DNA from: Antedon mediterranea
Lineage: Eukaryota > Echinodermata > Crinoidea > Comatulida > Antedonidae
Direction: 5' to 3'
Length of the DNA stretch: 64,000 bases
Assembly: GCF_964355755.1 (NCBI RefSeq)
Contig: NC_092679.1
Coordinates: forward strand, 2,790,001 to 2,854,000
The notes below the pieces were generated by a model, which saw only the letters and a list, made by a program, of their open reading frames with translations, had not been told where the DNA came from and ran no database searches. Shown here one piece after another: positions 14,301 to 25,058 of this stretch (position 1 is the first letter of the stretch; every line of letters begins with the position of its first letter). A program made the position numbers and the translations under genes.

Positions 14301-15513
14301 ATATAATTGTCTTAGGTTACAAGAGATCTTGGCAAGCTGTACAGTGAGATGATTTTTGTTCATGGATTTGTTCATTGTGATCCTCACCCTGGCAATGTGT
14401 TGGTGAAAAAGAACAATACTACTGGACGTCAAGAGATAGTGTTGCTAGATCATGGACTTTATCAGGTATAATAATAGTAACCCAATCCAATCAACACCCT
14501 GTTTACACTTCTTTCTCCATGCACACATTTTATTAGCCAGAATAGCGATAGGGTATGTGGTTGATTGTGTGTTTTGTCAAACTAGTTTGATAGTGTAGAC
14601 ATAGCTTTAGTTAGCAAGACTACTCAAAAAGTTATTCCCCGATTTTCATAAGATTTTAAAGAATGCTTTCATAGCTGTAAATTTTGCGCTCTCTGAGTGC
14701 CCTTCCAGTTACACATTAAATTAAGCAAGTTATTCTCATGAACACAAGCACTTTTGTATATCTCCAATCGATTTATTTTCTAGATTTTAACAAACGAATT
14801 TCGACTAAATTATGCCAACCTATGGCAATCACTGATAGCGGCAGACATAGAAGGCATCAAAACGTACAGCCAGCGTCTAGGAGCTGGTGAACTTTACCCC
14901 CTATTTGCGTGTATGATTACAGCGAGGTCATGGGCTGTTGTGACCCATGGAATCGATCAAGTGGAAAGGTCAAATGTAGAGGTAACCATTGATTTAATAT
15001 CAGTGTTTAAGATTTATAATATACTGTATAGTTATACAGTATTTACAATAACAATCATTGAAATAAAGAAAGTTATTATAAAATGAATAAAATAGACAAA
15101 AAATAAACTGTTTTTTTTTTAAATTTCAGGATAATCTGATTAAAGCTAGCATTGTTGACTATTTCCCACAAATTTCACATTTATTAAATCAAGTACCGCG
15201 ACAAATGCTACTACTTCTCAAAACAAACGATCTCTTACGCGGTATAGAATACACGCTACAAGTCCGTAAAGATGCCAGCTCTTTTATAAACATGTCTCGC
15301 TGTTGTGTACGTGCTGTCGCAATTGATCAACTCAATCATTGTAATGGATGGCGATGTTATGTACGAATATTCATGAATGCAAATTTTAGTCTGTTTAAAA
15401 TACGGGTGTATGAATTGGCAACGAGAGTCCTATCACTTCCTGTCTTTCAATATATACAGAATAAGTTTTGGAAGAAAGAACAACTTGTAATAACTGCAAG
15501 TGATATATTATAA
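11357..15513 (+). CDS. ADCK1: AarF/ABC1 domain-containing kinase 1
   Basis: Nine exons: 11357-11539, 11983-12066, 12306-12506, 12581-12739, 12967-13125, 13232-13348, 14316-14465, 14784-14981, 15130-15513; all phase 0; 544 residues. It belongs to the UbiB/COQ8-like atypical kinase family; ADCK1 acts in mitochondria and is linked to cristae and fusion control. Seen directly: an N-terminal hydrophobic stretch (GGSIVSIAVIGY), the family KxGQ motif (Lys111-Val-Gly-Gln114), the loop replacing the P-loop (GAASLAQVHKA, 170-180), Lys191 in VAVKVQHP, the catalytic segment HCDPHPGN (Asp323, Asn328) and the metal-binding LLDHG (Asp346). The ATG chosen is the first after the upstream stops and gives a family-like start. 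Intron 6 contains a decayed second copy of exon 2. Confidence 0.96.
13679..13743 (+). repeat. 65-bp direct repeat, copy 1, in ADCK1 intron 6
   Basis: The segment beginning AAAATGAATGAATTGTTAAT and ending CAAACCTCTCATC recurs nearly unchanged at 14208-14272. The two copies bracket the exon 2 pseudo-copy. Confidence 0.9.
13744..14207 (+). pseudogene. Decayed copy of ADCK1 exon 2 plus flanking intron
   Basis: Bases 13744-13769 and 14104-14192 match the 3' part of intron 1 and the first part of exon 2 (about 11928-12035), including the branch/pyrimidine stretch GGTTTATTTTCAG and the exon start GCAACATCAATTGTAGT. A one-base loss in the TTGTCATTGTTTGG stretch shifts the frame, and the homology ends before a donor site, so it cannot work as an exon. 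The copy is split at a TATA by a hairpin element. Confidence 0.87.
13770..14103. mobile_element. Hairpin element inserted in the exon 2 pseudo-copy
   Basis: The insertion is dated relative to the copy because the uninterrupted original (GGTATAGTAACTG at intron 1) is known. It contains a long stem with arms at about 13931-14008 and 14022-14097 around a loop TCGGCTTTGCCTC. Its left part (CCTGTCATTTGATTGG...AGTACGCACTATT) recurs at about 42610-42675 (inverted) and 48788-48885. Flanking TATA is a candidate 4-bp target duplication. Confidence 0.75.
14208..14272 (+). repeat. 65-bp direct repeat, copy 2
   Basis: Second copy of the block at 13679-13743. It directly follows the exon 2 pseudo-copy and lies 43 bp upstream of true exon 7. 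Confidence 0.9.
14571..14608. mobile_element. Family-A MITE right-end remnant
   Basis: Only the last 35 bp or so, GTCAAACTAGTTTGATAGTG and TAGACATAGCTTTA, are recognisable, in ADCK1 intron 7. Confidence 0.65.
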
Positions 15514-16107
15514 TGACGGTGAAATGCTTCCAATTTGTTTGTAGGCGTTTCATTGCTATGTTCAAGGTACTCTACACAGATGAATATATACCCAGAAGAG
15601 GGTATGCAGTTATAGTAGATATATTAATGTCACTTTATTAAAGGATGCTAGGCTAGTTCTTCAAACAATTTGTGAAAGATGTATGAGAATTTCGAAAGTA
15701 TTTATATAATTATTAAATTAAATATAATGTTTAAAATTTTTTTAAATAATTCCATTTTAATAAAGATTAATATCATTATCTGTCTCAATGTGTTTCTTTT
15801 ATTCAAATATTAGATAAATATGTGTTTTACAGCTGAAACCATTTGTACATAAAATATAGTTTTAAGTTTTAGTCCCATTGGGCTTATAACTGAGGGCCTT
15901 AATAGCAGACAGCACTCTAATATAATATGTATTCATAGCACATATTGTTCCTGTTGATACCACAGTATAAGGCTCTGCCTACACTATCAAACTAGATTGA
16001 AAAAATGTGATGTGCCCAAATATGGTAGTAATATGACCTTATGTTTATATATGGGAACATCACATAAAGTTTGACAGTGTAAGTGTGAGCTTAACATCTA
16101 CAGATCT
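15514..16107. other. Convergent ADCK1/TRMT112 3' region
   Basis: Contains the 3' UTRs of two tail-to-tail genes. An AATAAA at 15759-15764 (+) lies 246 nt past the ADCK1 stop; a minus-strand AATAAA (TTTATT, 15634-15639) could serve TRMT112. The family-A MITE at 15969-16092 lies between the two genes. Confidence 0.5.
15969..16092. mobile_element. Family-A MITE between ADCK1 and TRMT112
   Basis: Left end AAGGCTCTGCCTACACTATC; right end AGTTTGACAGTGTAAGTGTG with an eroded terminus. Its right edge is only 16 bp from the TRMT112 stop codon, so it probably forms part of that gene's 3' UTR. Confidence 0.82.
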
Positions 16108-17095
16108 TCATGATCCATCTTCATTTAATAACATGTTTGGAATGCCGTTGCTTACTGGGAACTTCCGTCCACTTTCTGGGCAGACAAGGTTTCCCTCCAC
16201 TAGTTCAATCTGCAAAGAAAAAAAAATGTTTAGATTAAGCAATGCTTTATTATAACCCATAGGCTATTGAGTTAGAATTGGTTTTATAAAAATTAAGTTT
16301 TTACCTCTAATAATACTCTATGAACTTCTTTCAAAAACTCTTCATTACTTTCAAACTCGGCAATCGGTTCTGGAGGGAGTGAGCCAACCAACTCCAACTG
16401 CAAAAACAATCATGCAAATATTTAGTACAAATACAGTAAAGAACAATAAACACCTGTGTCACAGTGCATTTCGGCCGCCAGTCATTTCGGCCGCCGGTTA
16501 TGGAACGCCTAAAAACATGAAACGCCAAAAAGGACAAATTATATATTTTTCAGTTCGGCCGCCAGAATCATCAATATTGTTAATGTATGGCTTAGAGTGT
16601 TATCATTAACACAAATTTAATCAGTAAGATTTGTGAGCATTTGTAGTTATATGTTTTGATGTTCAGGTGGTTTTCTGATGACTTACTGTCTTGGCAGCTT
16701 CGTAGAGGGCTCTCCATTCCAGTTTTGGAATCATTCGCGAAACAAAATCTGGATTAAAATCAACTTCAACTGTTTTTACTTCTTGAGCCTTTTAGAAAAA
16801 TGTAATAATAATTAATACAATTATAAATATCTGTCAATTAAGATTGATCTTTTTTTTAGCCTAGGCCTACTCAGAAGAGACAATCCTTATATTCGACAGC
16901 AGTTGGAAGTGCACACAACCGGCAGTACAGCTGGCTGATGTATACACAAGTTTAGATCCTCTCTCTCTGCTGGGCCTAGAAAGATATTTGATTTTTAGCT
17001 ACAAATATACAAATAATTACCTCAATTTTTAATGGATAGCCATTACTAACACCCTTTACGTGAGATGTGAGCATATTATGAGTTAAAAGTTTCAT
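16108..17095 (-). CDS. TRMT112: Methyltransferase activator subunit TRM112
   Basis: Four exons: 17095-17021, 16788-16687, 16397-16305, 16209-16108, all phase 0, 123 residues (human 125). TRM112 is a small partner that stabilises several methyltransferases acting on tRNA, rRNA and release factor. Visible: N-terminal MKLLTHNMLTSHVKG, the FNPDFVSRMIPKLEW helix region, EEFLKEVHRVLLE, and the C-terminal zinc-ribbon-like half CPESGRKFPVSNGIPNMLL. As in other animals the Cys set is reduced. Its start codon lies 198 bp from that of TBCE on the opposite strand, implying a shared promoter. Intron 2 carries a copy of the CGGCCGCC-rich repeat. Confidence 0.95.
16455..16610. repeat. CGGCCGCC-rich repeat, copy 1 (TRMT112 intron 2)
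   Basis: A block with three CGGCCGCC motifs spaced through TTATGGAACGCCTAAAAACA and ATGAAACGCC. It is nearly identical to 17567-17710. The high GC of the motifs contrasts with the AT-rich intron. Confidence 0.85.
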
Positions 17096-17293
17096 TTTTC
17101 TAATAATACTTAGCCTCATTAAATTGAACGTCAAAACTTCTTGTGTGTCGTGAATAAAAACACATGGCCGCTCAAAACAAAATTAAAAATGTCTTTTAAA
17201 TGGTACGGTACGCTAGCAGTGCCTTCTATTTCTATCACGATTTACCATACCCTAACAAAAAGGCAAAAAGGCACCCATGGCGTATCATAAATA
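17096..17293. promoter_or_regulatory. Compact bidirectional TRMT112/TBCE promoter
   Basis: Only 198 bp lie between the outermost divergent ATGs (264 bp to the alternative inner TBCE start). Both transcripts must start within or beside this segment. No TATA box is obvious. Confidence 0.6.
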
Positions 17294-20200
17294 ATGCAAT
17301 TTGTGGATCAAAAAAGTGAGTCGCGCGAGTGTCAAAACAAAGATTTGGGGCACACAAAAATGAATGAAAATTCAGCAAATGTGGGAGATCGCATATGGAG
17401 TGATGGTGAAATTGGAACCGTTAAATATGTCGGAGAAGTAGAATCAACATCTGGTAAAAATGATGTACTTATTATTTGCTAAGAGTGACCTTAAAAGCTA
17501 GGCCCATCCTGTCTGTGACTCTCTGTCTGACTGAATGCCAAGAACATCAGAAGAGGGTGTCGCGGTCACAGTGCATATCGGCCGCCAGTCATTTCGGCCG
17601 CCGGTTATGGAACGCCTAAAAACATGAAACGCCAAAAAGGACAAATTATATATTTTCAGTTCGGCCGCCTGGCCAGAATCGTCAATATTGTTAATGTATG
17701 GAACGCCTTAATTGTCAAAACGTATACATGTGACTATTTGCCTGAATAGACGTGCGTATTCAAACAGCAAGCAATCAACAAAAACAGTCATACATTTTGA
17801 TTTGATTTGCATGGAGCTGCGCTATAAATATTTTACTATCATTCGCTGTCTTCTTCCTGAGCCCAACAACCTCTAACCCCTAAGTCGTGTAGAAATACTT
17901 TAGTTAAAACTACTAAACCAATCGGCTGTGTGATTTACACACGTCTATTCAGGCGATAGGCACATCTATACACCCTTTTTGACAATTAACGCGTGCCATA
18001 CGTTATTAACAATATTGACGATTCTGGCGGACGAAATGAACAATACATATTTTTTTTCTTTTTGGAGTTTCATGATTTTGGGCGTTCCATAACCGAAATT
18101 ACTGGCAGACGAATTGATCAGACACCGGTGTCGCATGGTGTGACTTTCGCCTAGCACTGCCAGTTGACTATCAAACTTTGGTGACTTTGGCCTAGGCCTA
18201 TATATAGTTTTAAATATTGTCAACTCTACTGGATTGTGGTTGTTTTCTTTTCTCTAGTATAGGCCTACAGTATATGCATTTTTATTTTTTTAATTAAAAA
18301 ATTATTTAAACATTTTAATTAGTATAGTAGGGGCCTATATGCGTTATTTAATATATTAATATGATAATTAAATTGTATTTATTTAAATAAAAGCATAGAA
18401 AAATGATGACAATCCGTTATAATTTATAACAGGTTTGTGGTTTGGAGTTGATTGGGACAACCAGGACAGAGGAAAGCATGATGGAACTCACAATAAGAAA
18501 AAGTACTTTGAAACTAAGTGAGTATAAAAATAGACACTCGGCAAAGACAGAAAAGGAACTAGGCCACGTTGTATCCCACAGAAAAAACCGAAAGATGATC
18601 CATTGATCCAAATTTTTTAAACAGTATTTTAACATATAAATATTAATAGTGTTTTAACATTGCCTTTTGAAATTTGATGTATTTTCTTTGTTGTTTTATT
18701 GTCTTAATTATACCAAGCAAAACGAATTTCCATTTTAAAGTGGACTAACAACATTTCCTGAATCTGAATAAGAGCTGCGGCATGATTGATATAGAAAACA
18801 AGAATAACTCAATATGATTTGTATTTTAGATCACCTACAAGTGGATCTTTTGTTCGTCCCAAGAAAACTGTTCCTGGAGTATCGTTCTTGGCAGCCTTAA
18901 AGGAGAGATACATACCAGATGATATCCTAACAGGGGGCATTGACGAAGCTGAGATGTTTGTAGTTGGTGATGGGCAGCAAACCGCTGTAGAAATGGTTGG
19001 CGCCAAGTCTATAGTCCAAAGACAAAGGTATCTTATATATAGAAAAGAAAAACATTTTGCCACACATTGCGTGTCATACTTAATCTTGAATTAAAGTGCT
19101 GGCTGCTGGTGCTACATTTAAAAAACGACTAGAGATTTCTAGGTCAGTAAATAAGAGTAGCTTTTATAGACTAGTGTGACCAGACGTCAATATTATCATT
19201 GTTATTATGTTAAGCCATGTTTAAACTATCAAACTTTCTGTGACAAAAAATGTGATGTGCCCATATATGGACATGATAATGTCATTTCACTACCATATCT
19301 GGGCATGTCACTACCATATTTAGGCATGTCACTACCATATTTGGGCATGTCACTACCGTATTTGGGCACATCACACTACAGTACTCCATATATTTATTTA
19401 ATTTCAGCAACTTTGCCAGACTAAAGAATGCGGTACTTAGAGACTTGAAAATTAACCGATGCAATGAAGGTTCAGTTGTACGTCAATTGATCCCAAATGT
19501 CACAGAGATTGACCTTTCAAAAAACCTCATTAATTCACTTGAAGAAGTTGCGATGCTGGCGAACCAATTGCAGAATTTACAAGACTTGAAATTAAGGTAA
19601 TAAAGTAGTTAATTTTAAAGTTAGATAATTTTAATCAAAACATTAAACATTTAGTGTAAGTACAAAACCATAATGAAGATTTTTATTTTATGGAATTTGA
19701 AAATCGATTTACATGTCAGAGAGCAAATTTGTTTTCATTGTAAACATTTGTTTTAATTATTGGTAAACTTCAACATTTTAATAACGTTTTTTTTATTTCA
19801 GTGAAAACCGCTTCAGTCTTCCAAAAGATCCCAGGTCATTGAGGTCATCTTTCATAAATCTTCAAAATGTGTTCCTTAATTATGTCAACTTCACTTGGGA
19901 AGAGGTAAGTTTATTATTATTATTATTGTTTTGTTATTATTGTTTGTAAGAATGATGAGTGTAGATCGTCGTGAGGTGGTTTCCCGAATGATCGTAAAAT
20001 CAAAACGGTACTGGGTATGACCAACTAGCGTTATTGTCACCGGCTAGTCATCCATTCATAGAAGTACTAATGTAGTAGCCTACCTGTACGGTGACCATAG
20101 AATGTGACCCGAGGCATGACTAACTACAACTTTTAGATGATAGAAAGTTGAGAAAAAATGTTACGAGTAGATGTACGACATGAAGATGTTTATGAAATTA

Positions 20201-23200
20201 TGTCAATAATGTTTACACACTAGGCATACAAATAGTAATGTTTGTTAGTAAAAATAATTTTGAGTTAATAAGAATAAGATATAAGGAAGAAAAGCAAAGA
20301 GACTATGGAGCGGCTATTCCTGAATATACAATACTAAGTATCGTAGATTTAAATTATAAATTTTAGGCGATCTTGTCAAAGGTCAAGCGCCATATAGCCT
20401 GCCACGTTTCGATATTCAATATTGAACTTGACCCTTTTCTCTCTTTTGACGGTATCTAAAAGAAGTTTCAGATGTTGTCTCACTTTAAAGATGTATTGTC
20501 CCCCTGGACAAATATTTGTTTACATCTTTTTGTTGAATATGCCATTTTAATGTCATATAATAGTTATTCACTTTAACCGAAAATTGGATGGAAAAAAGAA
20601 TTATTTAACTAAAAAAACTGTAATTTAAAGCAAAAAATAGTCTAATTGGCTGCCAGCCAATGAGTTTTTGGTTGAAGTTAACCGTTTATTTTGTCATTTT
20701 ATAAGTGAAAACAATATATTTCAAAGTTTTTTTCTACAGAAGTGATTCAATTTGGAATTACAAAACAACCTATTCAATGTCTGATTTTATTAATCTCCAT
20801 TTTTCATGTTTTTGGGGGATAATACATCAAGTCCCTATGCATCTGTTTGTAATAATCAATCTTCTCCTTTTGTATTACCAAGTAATTTTTCATTTTTTAT
20901 TTAGATTGAATTCTGTGTTCCAATGTGGCCTAAGCTACGTCAACTCCACATTTGTTTTAACAATATCACAACTATCAATAAGTAAGTTAACAACACTTCT
21001 CACAGTTTGTAAAGCTTGGTTCCCACTAGAACGTAACGCAAGGACATAAACGCAACGCAAGCGAGTTAAAGCTTGGTTCCCACTAGAACGTAACGCAAGG
21101 ACATAAACGCAACGCAAGCATTTTAACCAATGACAAGCAAAGTTATAGACAGTTAGCAATCACAAGCGAATAAGCGACCGCTTGTGATTGGTCAATTCAC
21201 TTGCGTTGCGTTACGTCCTTGCGTTGCGTCGCTAGTGGGAACCATGCTTTAAGAATAAATTGTATGTTTGAATATTGGTTGAAAATTTCTATTAAATGAT
21301 ACTACTGTATGCAGTTTAACTGATTTACTTTATCAGGATGCACTTTATATATATTTAGTTATCATTTTGTTGTCTTATATAAAATGCGTATAAATATTTA
21401 TTGTTTTTCAGATTTGACATTGAATTATTACAAAATTTGGAATTATTAAACCTTGAAGGAAACAAGATTTCAGATTGGAATGATGTCCTACATTTTGCAA
21501 AATTACCAAGGTAATCTCTGAATAAAATCCATCATCAAGGTGCTTCTTCCATATGCCAATTTATATATATATATATATCCAATCTGCAGACAGTTTTGTT
21601 TCTATCTTATTATATCTTGTCAATGCAGTTCAGGTTTTGAAATGTACTGCAGAACTGGCACAATATATAGGCTGAGCCAGTTATATAGGACATACTATAT
21701 ACAGTATATTGATTTGATATTTGATATTTGATTTTCCAGGCTAGAAATGTTGATTTTGAACAAGAACATGTTGACACAAGTTGCTTTTAATGATGTTGGA
21801 CCTGACGGTAAAACAGAGTCATTTCCATCTCTCAAGTCAATATCACTTACTGATAATTTACTGTCAGATGTAAGTTATACTGTAAAACCAGAAACTTTCG
21901 CGAGCATTAATCTTTCGCGAACGTCAGTCAATCAAAATACAGTACTAAGTAGCTTCAGGTTGTATTAGGGTCTTTATAACACAAATGTCGCACATATGCG
22001 ATCTTGTTACAATATTTACTTGTACTTTATTTTTCAAATTTCAAGTTTTATGTTGCAAAAATGACTGATGTAACTGATTCGCGAAAGTTCACGTCGCGAA
22101 AGTTTCTGGTTTTACATTATACAATGTGTTGCCATTCTGGCACCGGTATACTTTGATACTACAGGTTTATAAACTAACTTGACAATCGCTGAGTAATTAA
22201 TTATCATGTTTGCTCGTATGTGATATTTTAAAAATTTTAGTGGCAGTCCATAAATGAACTTGAAAAGCTCAAGAGCTTGGAAGACACTCGGACAAAGAAA
22301 AATCCATTTTGCCAACAAGAAAAGTTATTAGACACCAGGCAGATAATAATTGGCAAGATTGGCAACTTGAAAAGATGCAACAATGCATTGGTAAGTAATA
22401 GTCTTTGGATTTGGAATATGTGTGGCAACATTTCTAAGGTACTGTAGGAAGATGTAGTGGAGTTGTGGCTTGGTGGTTATGATGCTTGGCTACCAATCTG
22501 CGTCCTGGGTTCAAGTCCTGTCATATGTCATGATTTTTTTCTGATGACAAATTACAACTCCACTCCCAAAGATTTTGTTAATGTAGAGCAAATAAGTAGG
22601 TCTTTTAAATATCATTATTTTTTATTATGATGGTTATGATGCTTGGCTACCAATCTGAGTCCTGGGTTCAAGTCCTGTCATATGTCATGATTTTTTCTGA
22701 TGACAAATTACAACTCCACTCCCAAAGACTTTGTTTATGTAGAGCATTTTGTGTATATGTTTGTCTTGTGAACAGGATTGCCACCTTAAAGGATGGTGAA
22801 TGAATTTGCTTGTCATTGGCAATTTACCTAAATACATAAAAACAAAACAAAAAACAAAATAGAGGATTAATGTATTTGTTGATACTGTTACGATCACTTT
22901 TGGCCTAAGCCAAAATACCTAAATAACAACGAGGTTTGGAACAAACAATAGCCAACACTCCATTTAATTTCCTTTCACAATGCATAAATACATAACAACA
23001 CAACTATAGAGTTACAAAAATGAGTATGATACCGAGTGGTTGGTTTGCCTAGGCATCCGTACATTCAATCACAACTTTTCCATTTATGTTGTCCTTGCGT
23101 CCTGCCTCGCTTCCAGTCTCGAACACAGTTCGCTGCAAGTCTTTATTCCATTATTACACAGTCGCCAGTGCCATATCCACTGTCTTATTTCTTATCCAGA

Positions 23201-25058
23201 AAGCCTACCATCTCCGACATGTACAGTCTTATGAGTGAGTCCTTCCCTTGTCTCACACACCCAACACAGCTTTCCAAAATACTGCGCATCATCACACTCC
23301 ATTCTGATTCGTCCACTTGACCACCGGTGACTTGATTCATTTGCATGCGACACCTGATTATTGTCACACGTAACAATACACAAAAGACCTTGATCAATAT
23401 CTTCCCTTTAAAAAAAATATCTAAGCAAAATTAACCTCTCCATGTAATGAAAGAAGTGTTATATCAAATTTTCTTTTTGATTTCCTAGGTGTCCGGTATG
23501 GAAAGACGAGGTGCAGAGCTGGATTACCTGAAGACATTTGGCAAGGAATGGCGAGCAAGTGGAGGTGACCAAGATCCGGAAAAGAACAATCCATCGGAGG
23601 AATTTCTTAAAAAACATCCACGGTACAAACATCTTATAAAGGGTAAGTCCATACAAGTACAGAGTTATTGTTGTTGCGATTAATCCTCTTGTCCTATAGT
23701 ACCTTCTATGCTTTAACATGTTATTATTTTAAATCTCTGTCAAACTTTATGTGCCAAAAAATGTGCTGTTCCCATATATGGACATGTTTATATCATAGCA
23801 AAACCATATTTAAGCATATCACTACCATATTTGGGCACATCACACTTTTTCATACTGTAGTGTAGACAGAGCTTAAGAGTTGCCTCTCTTTGTTTGCAGT
23901 GTATGGAGCTCCAGAAGATTACGAATTAATAACAAAAGTAACCACGTTAAAAAGCGGCTTGATTCAAGTTAACATAACGTGTGAACAAGGCAATAATACA
24001 AAGACAATACAAAAGAAACTACCAGGTATTTTTGGTTTCATTTTATTTTTCATACGGCCATAAAGTAATCACTATGATATAGATATCCAAACTTATATAA
24101 ACATTCACTCTCTCATAAAAACAATGCTTTTCACGTTTTAAATACTCTACTGTAATGTATATTCTTTAAAATGCATTAAAGAAACTAGACGTTGTCAGGC
24201 AGCCCAACATGGTCTGCTTTTAGAAGAGTTGATATTAACTAATTCTCAAAACCACTGAGGCTTAATTAATGAGTGTAATATTTTGAACATTAACTTAAGC
24301 TCTGTCTACACTATCAAACTTTATAGGATAATAAAATGTGATGATGATGTCATATCAGTACCATATTTGGGCACATCTCACTTTTGTTTTTGATCAAACT
24401 AATTTGATAGTGTAGACAAGAGCTTTAGAGAGGATTTGAACCCAGGTCCATTAATTGAAAGCTGCACCTTAGATAACTTTACCACTTATTTTTTTATATT
24501 AACCAAACTTCATAAAGCGTCTTTTGTTGGTTTTGTATAGGAACCATGAATATACAGAAAGTAAAAAGCCTTATACACAAGCTAATGAAAGTTGACATCG
24601 CATCTCAGAAGCTGACGTACACCAGTACAAAGGTAGTTATGGTTGCTTAGATTTTGTAGCATTTTACGTTATAGTATATGAGCAAATAGGTGGGCCTGGA
24701 TAAGAAATTTGGGGAAAATAAGTGGGTGGGATTACGCAGAATCAGTTTGGGCTTTAGCCTATTCTCACCTTTGTTTATTATTCATTGGTGACCAAATAAA
24801 TATTATTGTTGTTATACGTACTCTTTTCTCTTTAAATTTAGCCTAAAGTAGGTGGTGACATGGTATGCTACCTAGTCATATTATGTAATCTAAAATGTTA
24901 TACACTGTACATTTATAACATACTAAAAAAATGATTACAAATTGACCTTATCTTTATGTTTTTAGTTGACAGATCAAGAATTTGAACTGAACAATGACAT
25001 GCGCCCTCTATCTTTCTTTGGTATCGAAAATGGTGATACAATACAAGTGAAATGGTAA
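17294..25058 (+). CDS. TBCE: Tubulin-specific chaperone E
   Basis: Fourteen exons: 17294-17453, 18433-18517, 18830-19027, 19408-19596, 19802-19904, 20905-20981, 21412-21510, 21740-21869, 22241-22390, 23489-23642, 23900-24025, 24541-24632, 24842-24862, 24966-25058. They give 558 residues, or 536 from the inner ATG at 17360 (human 527). TBCE binds alpha-tubulin and, with TBCD and TBCC, assembles or dissociates tubulin heterodimers. Visible: an N-terminal CAP-Gly domain with WFGVDWD and GKHDG, leucine-rich repeats ([32 protein letters not shown]), the [12 protein letters not shown]...DPEKN segment, and a C-terminal ubiquitin-like fold ending [10 protein letters not shown]. Exon 13 is a 21-nt microexon. 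The inner start matches the usual N-terminus better ([12 protein letters not shown]); the outer 22 residues may be untranslated. Confidence 0.95.
17567..18140. mobile_element. Foldback element built on the CGGCCGCC repeat (TBCE intron 1)
   Basis: The left arm 17567-17760 equals the copy at 16455-16610 and runs on to GCCTGAATAGACGTGCG. The right arm, about 17938-18140, is its inverted, more diverged counterpart (ACGTCTATTCAGGCG, then GACGATTCTGGCGGACGAAA, then GGGCGTTCCATAACCGAAAT). The loop between the arms is about 170 bp. The arms differ mainly by CpG-type changes, with CGGCCGCC read as CGGACGAA-like, suggesting age or deamination. Confidence 0.75.
19213..19376. mobile_element. Family-A MITE with fourfold core expansion
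   Basis: Left end AAGCCATGTTTAAACTATCA. The core unit CACTACCATATTTGGGCATG is present four times in tandem at about 19289-19368. There is no right inverted repeat. Confidence 0.82.
20484..20700. mobile_element. Family-C MITE (TBCE intron 5)
   Basis: Starts TTTAAAGATGTATTGTCCCC and then reads in the orientation opposite to the copy at 29535-29904 (ATGCCATTTTAATGTCATAT, TTGGCTGCCAGCCAATGAG, GTTAACCGTTTATTTTGTCA). The far end is not clear. Confidence 0.75.
21011..21250. mobile_element. Family-B MITE with duplicated left end (TBCE intron 6)
   Basis: Ends AAAGCTTGGTTCCCACTAGA and CTAGTGGGAACCATGCTTT. The first 50 bp or so occur twice in direct orientation (21011-21060 and 21068-21118) before a single right arm. 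Confidence 0.88.
22452..22745 (+). repeat. tRNA-like SINE, two tandem copies (TBCE intron 9)
   Basis: Copy 1 (22452-22590) begins GTTGTGGCTTGGTGGTTATG, an A-box-like sequence, followed about 40 bp later by GGGTTCAAGTCC, a B-box-like sequence. Copy 2 (22627-22745) repeats from TGGTTATGATGCTTGGCTAC through GTAGAGC. Each ends in the same CCACTCCCAAAGA tail. The spacing and boxes fit a pol III promoter of a tRNA-derived SINE. Confidence 0.7.
23731..23874. mobile_element. Family-A MITE (TBCE intron 10)
   Basis: Ends AAATCTCTGTCAAAC and TAGTGTAGACAGAGCTTAA; the core has two CATATTT/CATATTTGG units. Confidence 0.82.
24297..24428. mobile_element. Family-A MITE (TBCE intron 11)
   Basis: Left end AAGCTCTGTCTACACTATCA. 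The right end TTTGATAGTGTAGACAAGAG carries a one-base insertion. It is followed by a partial reverse tRNA-like segment with GGATTTGAACCCAGG at 24429-24445. Confidence 0.85.
24842..24862 (+). other. TBCE: 21-nt microexon of TBCE (exon 13)
   Basis: Flanked by TTTAG and GTATGC, phase 0, encoding PKVGGDM. It fills the place of the PKKPGRE segment in human TBCE, between the TYTSTK end of exon 12 and the LTDQEFEL start of exon 14. Homology rather than splice signals alone supports its inclusion. Confidence 0.8.

Noticed and set aside
22452-22528. Functional tRNA gene
   Set aside because: A- and B-box-like sequences are present, but no complete cloverleaf can be drawn, and a near-identical tandem copy follows. 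A tRNA-derived SINE fits better.
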